A DNA stretch of 30,339 nt from an uncultured Acetatifactor sp. GTDB taxonomy: Bacteria > Bacillota > Clostridia > Lachnospirales > Lachnospiraceae. The first letter of the stretch is position 1. Every line of letters starts with the position of its first letter. The notes under the pieces are model-generated. The model had not been told where the DNA came from, searched no databases, and worked only from the letters and a program-made list of their open reading frames with translations. The position numbers were made by a program, and so were the translations under genes. This document shows, piece by piece, positions 16,881-24,806 of this stretch. Location of the stretch: positions 1 through 30,339 of the forward strand of contig CAKRRU010000018.1 in assembly GCA_934394515.1 (NCBI GenBank). Direction: 5' to 3'.

Positions 16881-17159
16881 ATGAAGAGACCGCAATCGAA
16901 AAAAGAAAAATGGATCGAGTCATTGCAGCTGCCCAAGGATGTCTGTATGGGAGCACTCCGGGTGACCCTGACGGGAAATTCCGAGGTCTGGATCGAGAAT
17001 TACCGGGGGATTCTGGAGTATACCGGGGAACGGATCCTGTTGCAGGCCAAGACATGCCAGGTATGCCTGGAGGGAACGAGACTTTCTATCGACTATTATA
17101 CCAATGAAGATATGAAGATCAGCGGAAATATCAGTGCATTACGGTATTTGCGTGAGTAA
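16875..17159 (+). CDS. yqfC: Sporulation protein YqfC
   Basis: This is a small 94-residue protein with the YqfC pattern: a basic N-terminus, then LPKDVCMGALRVTLTGNSEVWIENYRGILEY and a short beta-rich body ending in ISGNISALRYL. YqfC is a mother-cell sporulation protein of unknown biochemical role, usually paired with YqfD, which follows here. Two in-frame ATGs (16875 and 16881) are possible. Neither has a recognisable ribosome site, and a sigma-E-like promoter overlaps the region, so the message may be nearly leaderless. Confidence 0.88.
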   Translation: MKMKRPQSKKEKWIESLQLPKDVCMGALRVTLTGNSEVWIENYRGILEYTGERILLQAKTCQVCLEGTRLSIDYYTNEDMKISGNISALRYLRE

Positions 17160-17227
17160 CCGCGTCAGGAATATTTTTCTGTGGCGTTTACCGGAAGAAT
17201 TGAGTATTTTTATGAGAGGATAGCAGC

Positions 17228-18466
17228 ATGACGGAATGGATCAAACGCCTGCAGGGTTATGTAAAGATTCGGGTATGGGGTTTTGCACCGCAGCGATTTA
17301 TCAATTTATGCAGCAAAAAAGGAATCTTACTGTGGAATATAGAAAAACAGGAAGACGTATATACCATGTGTGTCAGTCTGCAGTCTTTTTACTCACTGCG
17401 GCCTGTCGCCAGAAAAACTAAAGTCAGGGTAGTCATATCGGAAAGATATGGACTACCTTTTTTTGTGCCCGGAATGCTCCGGAGAAAGGCGTTCCTGGCA
17501 GGTCTGTTCCTTGCGGTGGCTTTCTGGCTGATCTCATCTTTGTTTGTATGGGACATTCAGGTCACCGGCAACTGTCAGGTGACGGACGACGTCTTTTTTA
17601 CATTTCTGGAGCAGGAAGGTGTGCACACCGGTATGCGGAGAGATGGACTGGATATCGGAGAACTGGAAAAGCAGATCAGACGGAAATTTTCGCAGGTCAC
17701 ATGGACTTCCGGACGCCTGGACGGAACCAGACTTGTGATCGAGGTAAAGGAAAACGATATGCCGATCCCGAAGGAAGCCCGGGATACAACAGACACCGGA
17801 AAAGATCTTGTGGCAGAGTATGGCGGTGTCATTACGGATATGATCGTCCGCTGCGGTGTCCCCAAGGTATCTGTCGGCAGCAAAGTGGCAAAGGGAGATC
17901 TGCTGGTAGAGGGCAGAATTCCTATTTATGCGGAGGATGGAACGGTCAGGGAATATCGTCCGGTAACGTCGGATGCGGACATTGTGATAGAGCACACCGG
18001 AACTTTTCACGCGTATCTTGCGGCGGATTATATCAGGAAAAGATATACCGGGAGACAGAAACAATGTTATTTCCTGCATTTCGGCGACAGGGAATGGAGA
18101 CCCGAAAGAAAAGTTTCTTTTCTGCAATATGACAGCGTTCTGGAGACGTATTCTGTCAAAATCCTGGAGTATCTGAGGATTCCCTGTACTATCGGCAGGA
18201 TCACTTACAGAGAGTATCAGAAAACCGAATATTGTTATACGACGGCGGAAGCAAAAACGGTTTTACAGAAAAAAATCATGGATTTTCTTGAAACTTTAGA
18301 TGAAAAAGGGGTACAAATAATCTCGAAAGATGTTAAAATAGAAACGAAACACGCCGGCTGGAGTGTGCACGGAGAATTTCTGATGCGTGAGGCGGCGGGC
18401 AGACCGGTGGATTCCCGGACAGAGGACGACACCGGATCAGAAGATTTGGACAGAAATGAGGATTAA
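17228..18466 (+). CDS. yqfD: Sporulation protein YqfD
   Basis: This is a 412-residue single-pass membrane protein. A cytoplasmic domain (about 1-85) is followed by one helix (about 87-109, [23 protein letters not shown]) and a large extracytoplasmic region. That region starts with a POTRA-like segment (VTGNCQVTDDVFFTFLEQEGVHTGM...), as in the YqfD family. It is required for sporulation in Bacillus but its mechanism is not settled. AGAGGA seven bases before the ATG supports the start. It lies in the conserved order yqfC-yqfD-phoH-yqfF-ybeY. The C-terminus ends in an acidic, low-complexity tail. Confidence 0.92.
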   Translation: MTEWIKRLQGYVKIRVWGFAPQRFINLCSKKGILLWNIEKQEDVYTMCVSLQSFYSLRPVARKTKVRVVISERYGLPFFVPGMLRRKAFLAGLFLAVAFWLISSLFVWDIQVTGNCQVTDDVFFTFLEQEGVHTGMRRDGLDIGELEKQIRRKFSQVTWTSGRLDGTRLVIEVKENDMPIPKEARDTTDTGKDLVAEYGGVITDMIVRCGVPKVSVGSKVAKGDLLVEGRIPIYAEDGTVREYRPVTSDADIVIEHTGTFHAYLAADYIRKRYTGRQKQCYFLHFGDREWRPERKVSFLQYDSVLETYSVKILEYLRIPCTIGRITYREYQKTEYCYTTAEAKTVLQKKIMDFLETLDEKGVQIISKDVKIETKHAGWSVHGEFLMREAAGRPVDSRTEDDTGSEDLDRNED

Positions 18467-18473
18467 GACATAG

Positions 18474-19487
18474 ATGAGTGTGACAGCAGTCCGTCTGGAA
18501 ATGGATACAGAACAGATGCAGAAGATATTTGGCATGCAGGATGCTTACGTTAAGAAGCTGGAGCAGGATTTTCAGGTTACTATCGTAGACCGCAACGGAA
18601 GTGTAATGATCACCGGTGAGGAAGAAAATGTTTCGAAGGCTTCCAGAGTGCTGAAGCAGCTGACTACATTGTCGGATCATGGAAATGAGATCGAGGAACA
18701 GAGTGTGGATTACGCCATTGAGATGGGGAAGGAAGATCAGGAGGAGAAACTGATGGAGATGGATGCCGACTGCATCTGTCATACTATCAGCGGAAAGCCG
18801 ATCAAACCAAAGACCCTGGGACAGAAGGCCTATGTCGACGCTATCCGCAGGAATATGATCGTATTCGGACTGGGACCCGCCGGTACCGGCAAGACATATC
18901 TGGCAATGGCTATGGCAATCACCGCTTTTAAAAATAACGAGGTCAGCCGTATTATCCTGACCAGACCGGCCATCGAAGCCGGTGAAAAGCTCGGATTTCT
19001 GCCGGGAGATCTGCAGAGCAAGGTGGATCCGTATCTGCGGCCCCTGTATGATGCCCTGTACCAGATCATGGGAGCGGAAAGCTTTGCCAAAAACATGGAA
19101 AAAGGACTGATCGAGGTAGCGCCGCTTGCCTACATGAGAGGCCGTACATTAGACAATGCCTATATTATTCTGGATGAGGCACAGAATACCACGCCGGCAC
19201 AGATGAAAATGTTCCTGACCCGTATCGGATTCGGCTCGAAGGTGATCGTAACGGGAGACTCGTCCCAGAAAGACCTTCCCGTGGGAGCAAAATCAGGTCT
19301 GGATGTGGCAACGAAGGTCCTGAAAAATATTGATGATATTGCTTTCTGCAATCTGACCAGCAAAGATGTGGTAAGACATCCGCTGGTACAGAAAATCGTA
19401 AAAGCTTACGATGATTACGAGACCCGGACCATCAAAAGTAAAAGAAGCCCGAGAATCAACAGACATCCGGATAAAGGAAACAGATAA
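18474..19487 (+). CDS. phoH: PhoH family P-loop ATPase
   Basis: This 337-residue cytoplasmic protein has an N-terminal KH-like/small alpha-beta domain (about 1-66) and a RecD-like P-loop domain. Walker A is GPAGTGKT at 134-141, and Walker B is AYIILDEAQNTTP with D233 and E234. The TRPAIEAGEKLGFLPGDL segment is diagnostic for PhoH. PhoH proteins are predicted RNA-linked ATPases and commonly neighbour ybeY, as here. The start lies seven bases after yqfD, and the next gene starts two bases after its stop, so all are one transcript. Confidence 0.95.
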   Translation: MSVTAVRLEMDTEQMQKIFGMQDAYVKKLEQDFQVTIVDRNGSVMITGEEENVSKASRVLKQLTTLSDHGNEIEEQSVDYAIEMGKEDQEEKLMEMDADCICHTISGKPIKPKTLGQKAYVDAIRRNMIVFGLGPAGTGKTYLAMAMAITAFKNNEVSRIILTRPAIEAGEKLGFLPGDLQSKVDPYLRPLYDALYQIMGAESFAKNMEKGLIEVAPLAYMRGRTLDNAYIILDEAQNTTPAQMKMFLTRIGFGSKVIVTGDSSQKDLPVGAKSGLDVATKVLKNIDDIAFCNLTSKDVVRHPLVQKIVKAYDDYETRTIKSKRSPRINRHPDKGNR

Positions 19488-19489
19488 AT

Positions 19490-20665
19490 ATGAAGAACAA
19501 AGAGAAAAACAGGTTTTCGGTGCTTCTGCTGCCGGAGGTCCTTACGGTACTGATCGGAGGAATCGCAGTCTACGGACTGGGACTTTTGGGAAAACAGTTA
19601 TCTGTGGAAAATGCGCTGCGGGATGCTGTGATGACAGCACTTGGGCTCGCAGTGGCAGGATTTTTCCTGCGCAGGGAAGCGGTGGATGCACATCTGGATT
19701 ACGATAACGAGGAACACCTGATGCGATTCTGGATCGCTGTATGGTGCAGCCTGCTGTTTTCTTTAGCTTGTGCGTTCCTTCCGGCGGGAGGCTGGCCGTT
19801 TCTGGCGGTCTTTGTCGTATTGTCACTGTTCAGCAATCTGTCGGTGGGAATTGTCTTTTCCGGTGTGTTCCTTATGATCGCTACATTATGGGGACAGGCT
19901 GTCGGTATTTTCTTTTTGTATTTTATCAGCGGTGTTTTTGCCGCCTGCCTGTTCCAGCACCTGGAACAGGAATTTGCCATCGGGATTCCGCTTTTTCTGT
20001 CCCTGTTGTGTCTGCTGGTGTGCGAGACTGCCAATGTGGTATTACTTGCCAATGAGCATTTGAGCCTGGAACAGTTCCTGGTACCGGCGGCGAACCTGAT
20101 CGTGTCGGGAATCCTGCTGCTGGGGATACTGAAGATTTTTTCGGGGACTGTGGTATTCCGGGATCGTGTGAAATATCTGGAACTGAATGATACGGAGAAT
20201 CAGGTGCTGGTAAAATACAGGGAAGAGGACCGTTCTGAATATTTTCTTTGTGTACATACAGCATATTTCTGCGAACGGATCGCAAACAAGCTGGAATTGG
20301 ACACGGATGCACTGAAATGTGCCGGATTATATCACAGAAAGGGCTGGGATCTCATGCAGGAGACACCGGGAATGGAGTTCCCGGCAGGTACTTTAGAGAT
20401 CCTGGAAGAATATAAAGGAACGAAAAAATACAAAAAGGTCGAGACAGCAGTGCTGTATTGTTCCGATGCAGTGGTTAGTGCGATCCTTTTACTGCTTAAG
20501 AAGGAACCGGAGAAAAAGCCGGATTATGAACAGGTCATTGACAGGATCTTCGAACGGATCCGTGAGAAGGGCATTTTCAGTGAATGTGATCTGTCTTTAC
20601 GGAACTGGAACCGGATGCAGAAGATATTTAAGGAGGAGAAATTATACTATGACTTTTTACGTTGA
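19490..20665 (+). CDS. Shortened PgpH/YqfF-like membrane protein with a degenerate HD domain
   Basis: This 391-residue protein occupies the yqfF/pgpH position between phoH and ybeY. Residues about 11-222 form roughly six or seven hydrophobic helices resembling the 7TM region. The large extracytoplasmic domain that normally precedes this region is absent. Residues about 229-390 resemble the PgpH HD domain: H256 aligns with the first His, D326 with the late Asp, and IDRIFERIREKGIFSECDLSL matches the C-terminal helix pattern. However, the HD dyad is H282-R283 (YHRKG instead of YHDIG), and the HHGT motif appears as EYKGT (307-311), without its histidines. PgpH is a cyclic-di-AMP phosphodiesterase; this version is unlikely to hydrolyse it, but could still bind a ligand. 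The frame is intact, so it is not a simple pseudogene. Confidence 0.8.
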   Translation: MKNKEKNRFSVLLLPEVLTVLIGGIAVYGLGLLGKQLSVENALRDAVMTALGLAVAGFFLRREAVDAHLDYDNEEHLMRFWIAVWCSLLFSLACAFLPAGGWPFLAVFVVLSLFSNLSVGIVFSGVFLMIATLWGQAVGIFFLYFISGVFAACLFQHLEQEFAIGIPLFLSLLCLLVCETANVVLLANEHLSLEQFLVPAANLIVSGILLLGILKIFSGTVVFRDRVKYLELNDTENQVLVKYREEDRSEYFLCVHTAYFCERIANKLELDTDALKCAGLYHRKGWDLMQETPGMEFPAGTLEILEEYKGTKKYKKVETAVLYCSDAVVSAILLLLKKEPEKKPDYEQVIDRIFERIREKGIFSECDLSLRNWNRMQKIFKEEKLYYDFLR

Positions 20666-21164
20666 AAATGAGACCGAAGAGACATTTTCAGACGGGGAAA
20701 ACAGCTTTCCCATAGAGGAGACCGTAGAGCAGGTGGCAACAGCTGTGCTGGATATGGAAGGCTGCCCCTATGAGATCCAGCTGAATGTCCTGCTGACGGA
20801 TAATGACGGCATCCATGCCTACAACAAGGAATACCGCAACATCGACCGGGAAACGGACGTATTGTCTTTTCCCAATCTGGATTTTGACGCGCCCGGGAAT
20901 TTCGAGATCTCCGAGGACAGGGAAGCGGATTATTTTGATCCGGATACCGGAGAATTGATCCTCGGCGATATTATCATCTCCGTGGACAGGGTGAAGGAGC
21001 AGGCGGAAAGCTATGGACACAGCCGGAAGAGAGAGTTTGCTTTTCTGGTAGCTCACAGTATGCTTCATCTGTGTGGATACGATCACATGGAAGAGGAGGA
21101 AGCAAAGGTAATGGAGGCAAAGCAGGAGCAGGTCCTCGCATCCCTTGGAATTACAAGAGATTAA
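20649..21164 (+). CDS. ybeY: Endoribonuclease YbeY (rRNA maturation)
   Basis: This 171-residue metal-dependent RNase acts in 16S rRNA 3'-end maturation and ribosome quality control. The zinc motif H-x3-H-x5-H is complete (H136, H140, H146 in HSMLHLCGYDH). The family stretch YRNIDRETDVLSFP is present at 62-75. The start ATG at 20649 is supported by AAGGAGGAG about ten bases upstream. It overlaps the preceding gene by 17 bases; a longer in-frame start at 20466 would be buried in that gene and is rejected. In B. subtilis dgkA, cdd and era follow; here a flippase-like gene follows instead. Confidence 0.96.
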   Translation: MTFYVENETEETFSDGENSFPIEETVEQVATAVLDMEGCPYEIQLNVLLTDNDGIHAYNKEYRNIDRETDVLSFPNLDFDAPGNFEISEDREADYFDPDTGELILGDIIISVDRVKEQAESYGHSRKREFAFLVAHSMLHLCGYDHMEEEEAKVMEAKQEQVLASLGITRD

Positions 21165-21197
21165 AAAGGGCGTGTCATACACGTAAAGGTAGCTTAC

Positions 21198-22796
21198 ATG
21201 AATCAGGTGGAAGTAAAAAGAAGACAAATACAGAGCTTTTCCTATATCCTGACAGGTATTAACATCTGGGTGTTCGGTAAAAGCATCGGAGATAACGGGC
21301 TTGGATATCTGACGGCAGCTATTCTGGTATTTGCCCTGTTCTGGGTACTTACCGGGAAAAATCTGCCGGACCGGATGGGGAGAATGCTCAGAGGGAGAAG
21401 TGCTAAGGGACAGTATCGGAATGTTTCCAGAATGCGGAAAAATATGATGCTTTTTCAGATAACGGAAGGTCTTCTGGGGACGTTCTTATGCATGGGGCTT
21501 GGCTGGGTGATCCTGGATAAGGTCTTTTTGGTACCCTATGGAAGTATGATCCTTTGGATCTTAAGCCCGGTACTTTTTCTGAGATGCATCCAGTCTGTGT
21601 TTTTAGGATACTTTCAGAGCGAAGGCTCGGAACTGCCTTCGGCGGTATCTTCTGTGCTGCGTCAGGTATTTTATCTGGGACTGGGACTGTTATTTCAGGG
21701 AATTTTGCGAAGCTACGGTGAAAAGGTGAGTCTCCTGTTAAAGAGAACGGATTTTACCTCCATGTACGGTGCCATGGGAATTGCATTGGGAATGCTTTTC
21801 TCGGAAGTACTGGTGTTATTATTTGTTTTTGTCATTTACCGTGGCAGTATGTCCGGCAGAAGAGAAACAGAAAGCGGCATGAAGGGAACGGATTCCTTTT
21901 TTGCACAGCTTAGGACATTGCTTATTCCTATGGGTGGAGATATTCTCAGGGATCTGCTTTTGCTGCTGCCGTTATGGATTGGTTTGATTTTCTTCCAGCA
22001 AAAGTCAGAGGATATTTATTCCTCTGTGTCTGTTTACGGTATCTTTGCCGGCAGATATCTGTCGGTAATATTGCCGGTAGTAAGTGTCTTTAGCATCGGA
22101 ATCCTGCCGGGAGTGGCCAGAACCGGAAGCCATATTCGTAAAAAAGAGGAAAGATATGCCAAAACCGCGCTTCAGGCAGGTATACAGGGCGTGGTGGTAC
22201 ACGGATTCTTCTTCACAGCATGGATCGCTGTGCTGGCGGCAACGCTTACCCAGGCGCTTGATCAGTCTGCGGGAACGGCACTTACGGGAATGTTTACCAC
22301 GGGGTCCTCACTGGTTCTGTGGATTTTACTGTTGTTCTATTTTTCGGAGATATTGGAGATCCGGGGTGAAAAGCACCTGCTTCTGGCAGGATATGGACTT
22401 CTGGATATCGTGAGCATCGTCGCACTGTTGATCCTTATGAATGCAGGTAATACGACAATTGCATTGACACTGAGTCTTGTACTGGGGACAGCGGCGGGAG
22501 CGGTCGCTTTGTGTGTTCTCACCTGTCTTCGAATGAAGACCTGGCCGGATCCGCTCCGGACACTGGCTGTTCCCGCCGGAAGCTGCTGCGCCTGCGGTTT
22601 GCTGGCTTTTGGGCTTGAGAAGATATGCCTGCCGCATCTGGGAGCAGTGATAACGGTACTGTTGGAACTGGTGATCACCGGAGGTGTCTACTGGTTTTTA
22701 CTTTTGATGCTGCGCAGTTTCCGGGGGCAGGATCTGAATTATGTTCCCGGCGGTAAATTCCTGCGTATGCTCGGAAAAGCGCTCCGGCTGTTCTAA
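21198..22796 (+). CDS. Polytopic membrane protein, MOP-type lipid/polysaccharide flippase-like
   Basis: This 532-residue protein consists almost entirely of hydrophobic helices, about a dozen or more, with short charged loops. The size and helix pattern resemble the MOP superfamily (MATE / MurJ / Wzx / SpoVB). I cannot place it in one subfamily by eye; it is not a clear MurJ or SpoVB. A weak AAAGGT lies upstream of the ATG. It is 33 bases after ybeY without a terminator and could be read from the same transcript. A role in exporting a lipid-linked sugar is possible but not shown. Confidence 0.65.
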   Translation: MNQVEVKRRQIQSFSYILTGINIWVFGKSIGDNGLGYLTAAILVFALFWVLTGKNLPDRMGRMLRGRSAKGQYRNVSRMRKNMMLFQITEGLLGTFLCMGLGWVILDKVFLVPYGSMILWILSPVLFLRCIQSVFLGYFQSEGSELPSAVSSVLRQVFYLGLGLLFQGILRSYGEKVSLLLKRTDFTSMYGAMGIALGMLFSEVLVLLFVFVIYRGSMSGRRETESGMKGTDSFFAQLRTLLIPMGGDILRDLLLLLPLWIGLIFFQQKSEDIYSSVSVYGIFAGRYLSVILPVVSVFSIGILPGVARTGSHIRKKEERYAKTALQAGIQGVVVHGFFFTAWIAVLAATLTQALDQSAGTALTGMFTTGSSLVLWILLLFYFSEILEIRGEKHLLLAGYGLLDIVSIVALLILMNAGNTTIALTLSLVLGTAAGAVALCVLTCLRMKTWPDPLRTLAVPAGSCCACGLLAFGLEKICLPHLGAVITVLLELVITGGVYWFLLLMLRSFRGQDLNYVPGGKFLRMLGKALRLF

Positions 22797-22880
22797 AACT
22801 GTTTTGCGGATGTATATTTTCGATAAAATAACTGATACTGATACAAAGAGTCAACATTGACACCATGGATGTGAGGCAGT

Positions 22881-23519
22881 ATGAAATTTGTAAGACGTAT
22901 CAGTTACTTTTTTGTGATTCCGGTCTTGTTTTTGGGACTGGGAATTTTCCTGGGAGCGTGGGGGATGCAGTTCTTTTATCCGGGACAATGGCAGGATGCG
23001 AACGAGAGAGCACTCTCATCACCGGAGAAAGAGGAGACGGACCGGGAAGAAAGTGTTGCGGCAGCCGCATCAGGGGAGACCCTCTGTGCGGATACCGAAT
23101 ATGTGCTGGAAGAGACGGATATTGTGCGTAATACCTCCGTGGAGACATCATGGAAGCTACCGCATAAATATATCGGCATGAACAGAGAAAGCTTTCTGGA
23201 GACCATGGAGATTTATGCAGCACACCCGCCGTTATCAGAGATCGAGCGTGGCTTCGTGGGGCTGGAAGTATTATCTTTCTCACGTGAAAGAGTCGTGGTA
23301 CGTATGGATTACCGCTATGTCCAGCCCAGTGAGAGCTTTTACCTGGCGGTGCTGGCCAATGAAGTAGTGGTATATCTGGAGGACCGGTCTACAATATATA
23401 TCAATACCGGAATTCCGCTGGAAAAATTACCGGAGCAGATACAGCTGCAGATCATGGACATGCTGTACGTTCCGGATGAAGAAACATTATATGATTTTTT
23501 AGAGACCTATTCGTCATAG
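22881..23519 (+). CDS. Membrane-anchored extracytoplasmic protein with BofC-like C-terminal domain
   Basis: This 212-residue protein has a basic N-terminus and one hydrophobic helix (8-30), probably an uncleaved anchor. A variable acidic linker runs to about 85, then a small domain covers about 94-212. The end, VVVYLEDRSTIYINTGIPLEKLPEQIQLQIMD followed by LYDFLETYSS, resembles the BofC C-terminal domain. In Bacillus, BofC works in the intermembrane space of the forespore to restrain the SpoIVB protease. Annotation as BofC is inference from the C-terminal pattern; the linker and overall similarity are not strong. GAGG a few bases before the ATG supports the start. It lies 84 bases after the flippase gene. 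Confidence 0.6.
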   Translation: MKFVRRISYFFVIPVLFLGLGIFLGAWGMQFFYPGQWQDANERALSSPEKEETDREESVAAAASGETLCADTEYVLEETDIVRNTSVETSWKLPHKYIGMNRESFLETMEIYAAHPPLSEIERGFVGLEVLSFSRERVVVRMDYRYVQPSESFYLAVLANEVVVYLEDRSTIYINTGIPLEKLPEQIQLQIMDMLYVPDEETLYDFLETYSS

Positions 23520-23539
23520 AAAAGACAAAGGTGATGCAG

Positions 23540-24769
23540 ATGAAGAAACAGATTGGTGTGATCGGCGGCGGAGCTGCCGGAATGATGGCGGCCATTACCG
23601 CGGCAAAAGAAGGTGCACAGGTGACAATCCTAGAACGCAATGACCGCGTGGGCAAGAAAATATTACAGACGGGAAACGGAAAATGTAATCTGGGCAACCG
23701 GTTCATCACCGTGGAATGTTACCACGGCGGTGAACCGGAATGGATCGGATCGGTGCTGGAACGTTTTGACACCGAAGATACCATACACTTTTTTCAGAGT
23801 ATCGGACTTATGGTGAAAGAGAAAAACGGCTATCTCTATCCGGTCTGTGAACAGGCGGCTGCGGTACTGGATGTACTGCGTTACGAATTGCAGGCACTGG
23901 GAGTGGAAATCCTGTATCAGTGTAAGATCACCGGAATCGAAAGGCTGGCTTCCGGGAAGCTTCAGGTCAGCGACGGAAATATGAGCAGGCAGTTTGATGC
24001 TGTGATCGTGACATGCGGGGGAAAAGCGGCACCGGCTACGGGTTCGGACGGCAGTGGATTCAAAATCGCCAAGAAACTGGGACATACTTGTATTCCTTCG
24101 GTGCCTGCACTGGTGCAGCTGCGTTGTCAGGAGACGGAAGTGTTAAAAGGCATTGCGGGTGTCCGGGCAGACAGCGAGATCCGGATTCTGTGCGGTGGCA
24201 GCGAGATCTGCAGGGAGCGTGGGGAATTGCAGCTGACGGATTACGGCATCTCCGGAATCCCTGTTTTTCAGCTCAGCCGCACAGTCAATTATCTGCTGCG
24301 GGAAAAGCAGGAGGTCGTGGCACAAATCGATTTTTTGCCGGAGTTATCACAGGAGGCCTATGAAAAATTACAGGCAGGTCGGAAACTTTTGCAGGGCGAC
24401 CGGACAGCGGAAGAGTTCTTTACCGGAATATTACATAAAAAGCTGACTCTGGCACTGTTGAAGATGGCGGGGATCCGCCAGGCGACTCCCATGCAGGAGA
24501 TCCCGGAGGAGAAAATACATAATTTCTACGGTCTCTGCCGGTCCTTCAGACTGCATATCACGGAGAGCAATCCGTATGAGAACGCCCAGGTATCTGCAGG
24601 AGGTGTTGACGTCAGGGAAGTAGAGCCGACCATGGAATCTAAGATTTGCCCCGGTGTGTATTTTGCGGGAGAGGTCCTGGATGTAGACGGACGGTGCGGC
24701 GGATACAATCTGCAATGGGCATGGAGCAGCGGATATCTGGCAGGATATCATGCAACGGTGAAATCGTGA
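23540..24769 (+). CDS. HI0933/YhiN-family FAD-dependent oxidoreductase
   Basis: This is a flavoprotein of about 409 residues with an N-terminal Rossmann motif GVIGGGAAGMMAA and the family signature GKKILQTGNGKCNLGN shortly after. The C-terminal FAD-contact segment (FAGEVLDVDGRCGGYNLQWAWSSG) is also typical. The physiological substrate of this family is unknown. The ATG at 23540 is chosen because AAAGGTG (23527-23533) stands six bases before it; GTG 23531 and ATG 23534 overlap that ribosome site. It follows the BofC-like gene by about 20 bases and precedes a second FAD protein by 37 bases. Confidence 0.88.
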   Translation: MKKQIGVIGGGAAGMMAAITAAKEGAQVTILERNDRVGKKILQTGNGKCNLGNRFITVECYHGGEPEWIGSVLERFDTEDTIHFFQSIGLMVKEKNGYLYPVCEQAAAVLDVLRYELQALGVEILYQCKITGIERLASGKLQVSDGNMSRQFDAVIVTCGGKAAPATGSDGSGFKIAKKLGHTCIPSVPALVQLRCQETEVLKGIAGVRADSEIRILCGGSEICRERGELQLTDYGISGIPVFQLSRTVNYLLREKQEVVAQIDFLPELSQEAYEKLQAGRKLLQGDRTAEEFFTGILHKKLTLALLKMAGIRQATPMQEIPEEKIHNFYGLCRSFRLHITESNPYENAQVSAGGVDVREVEPTMESKICPGVYFAGEVLDVDGRCGGYNLQWAWSSGYLAGYHATVKS

Positions 24770-24806
24770 GAATAAAGCTTGCAGGTTACGGAAAGGTAAG
24801 AAAAAT

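Noticed and set aside
20466..20648. Longer in-frame start for ybeY
   Set aside because: It lies inside the PgpH-like gene; the ribosome site and family start both point to 20649.
22797..22880. Promoter before the BofC-like gene (GTATATT and AT-rich boxes, TTGACA at 22856)
   Set aside because: No -35/-10 pair has acceptable spacing for sigma-A, sigma-E or sigma-G.
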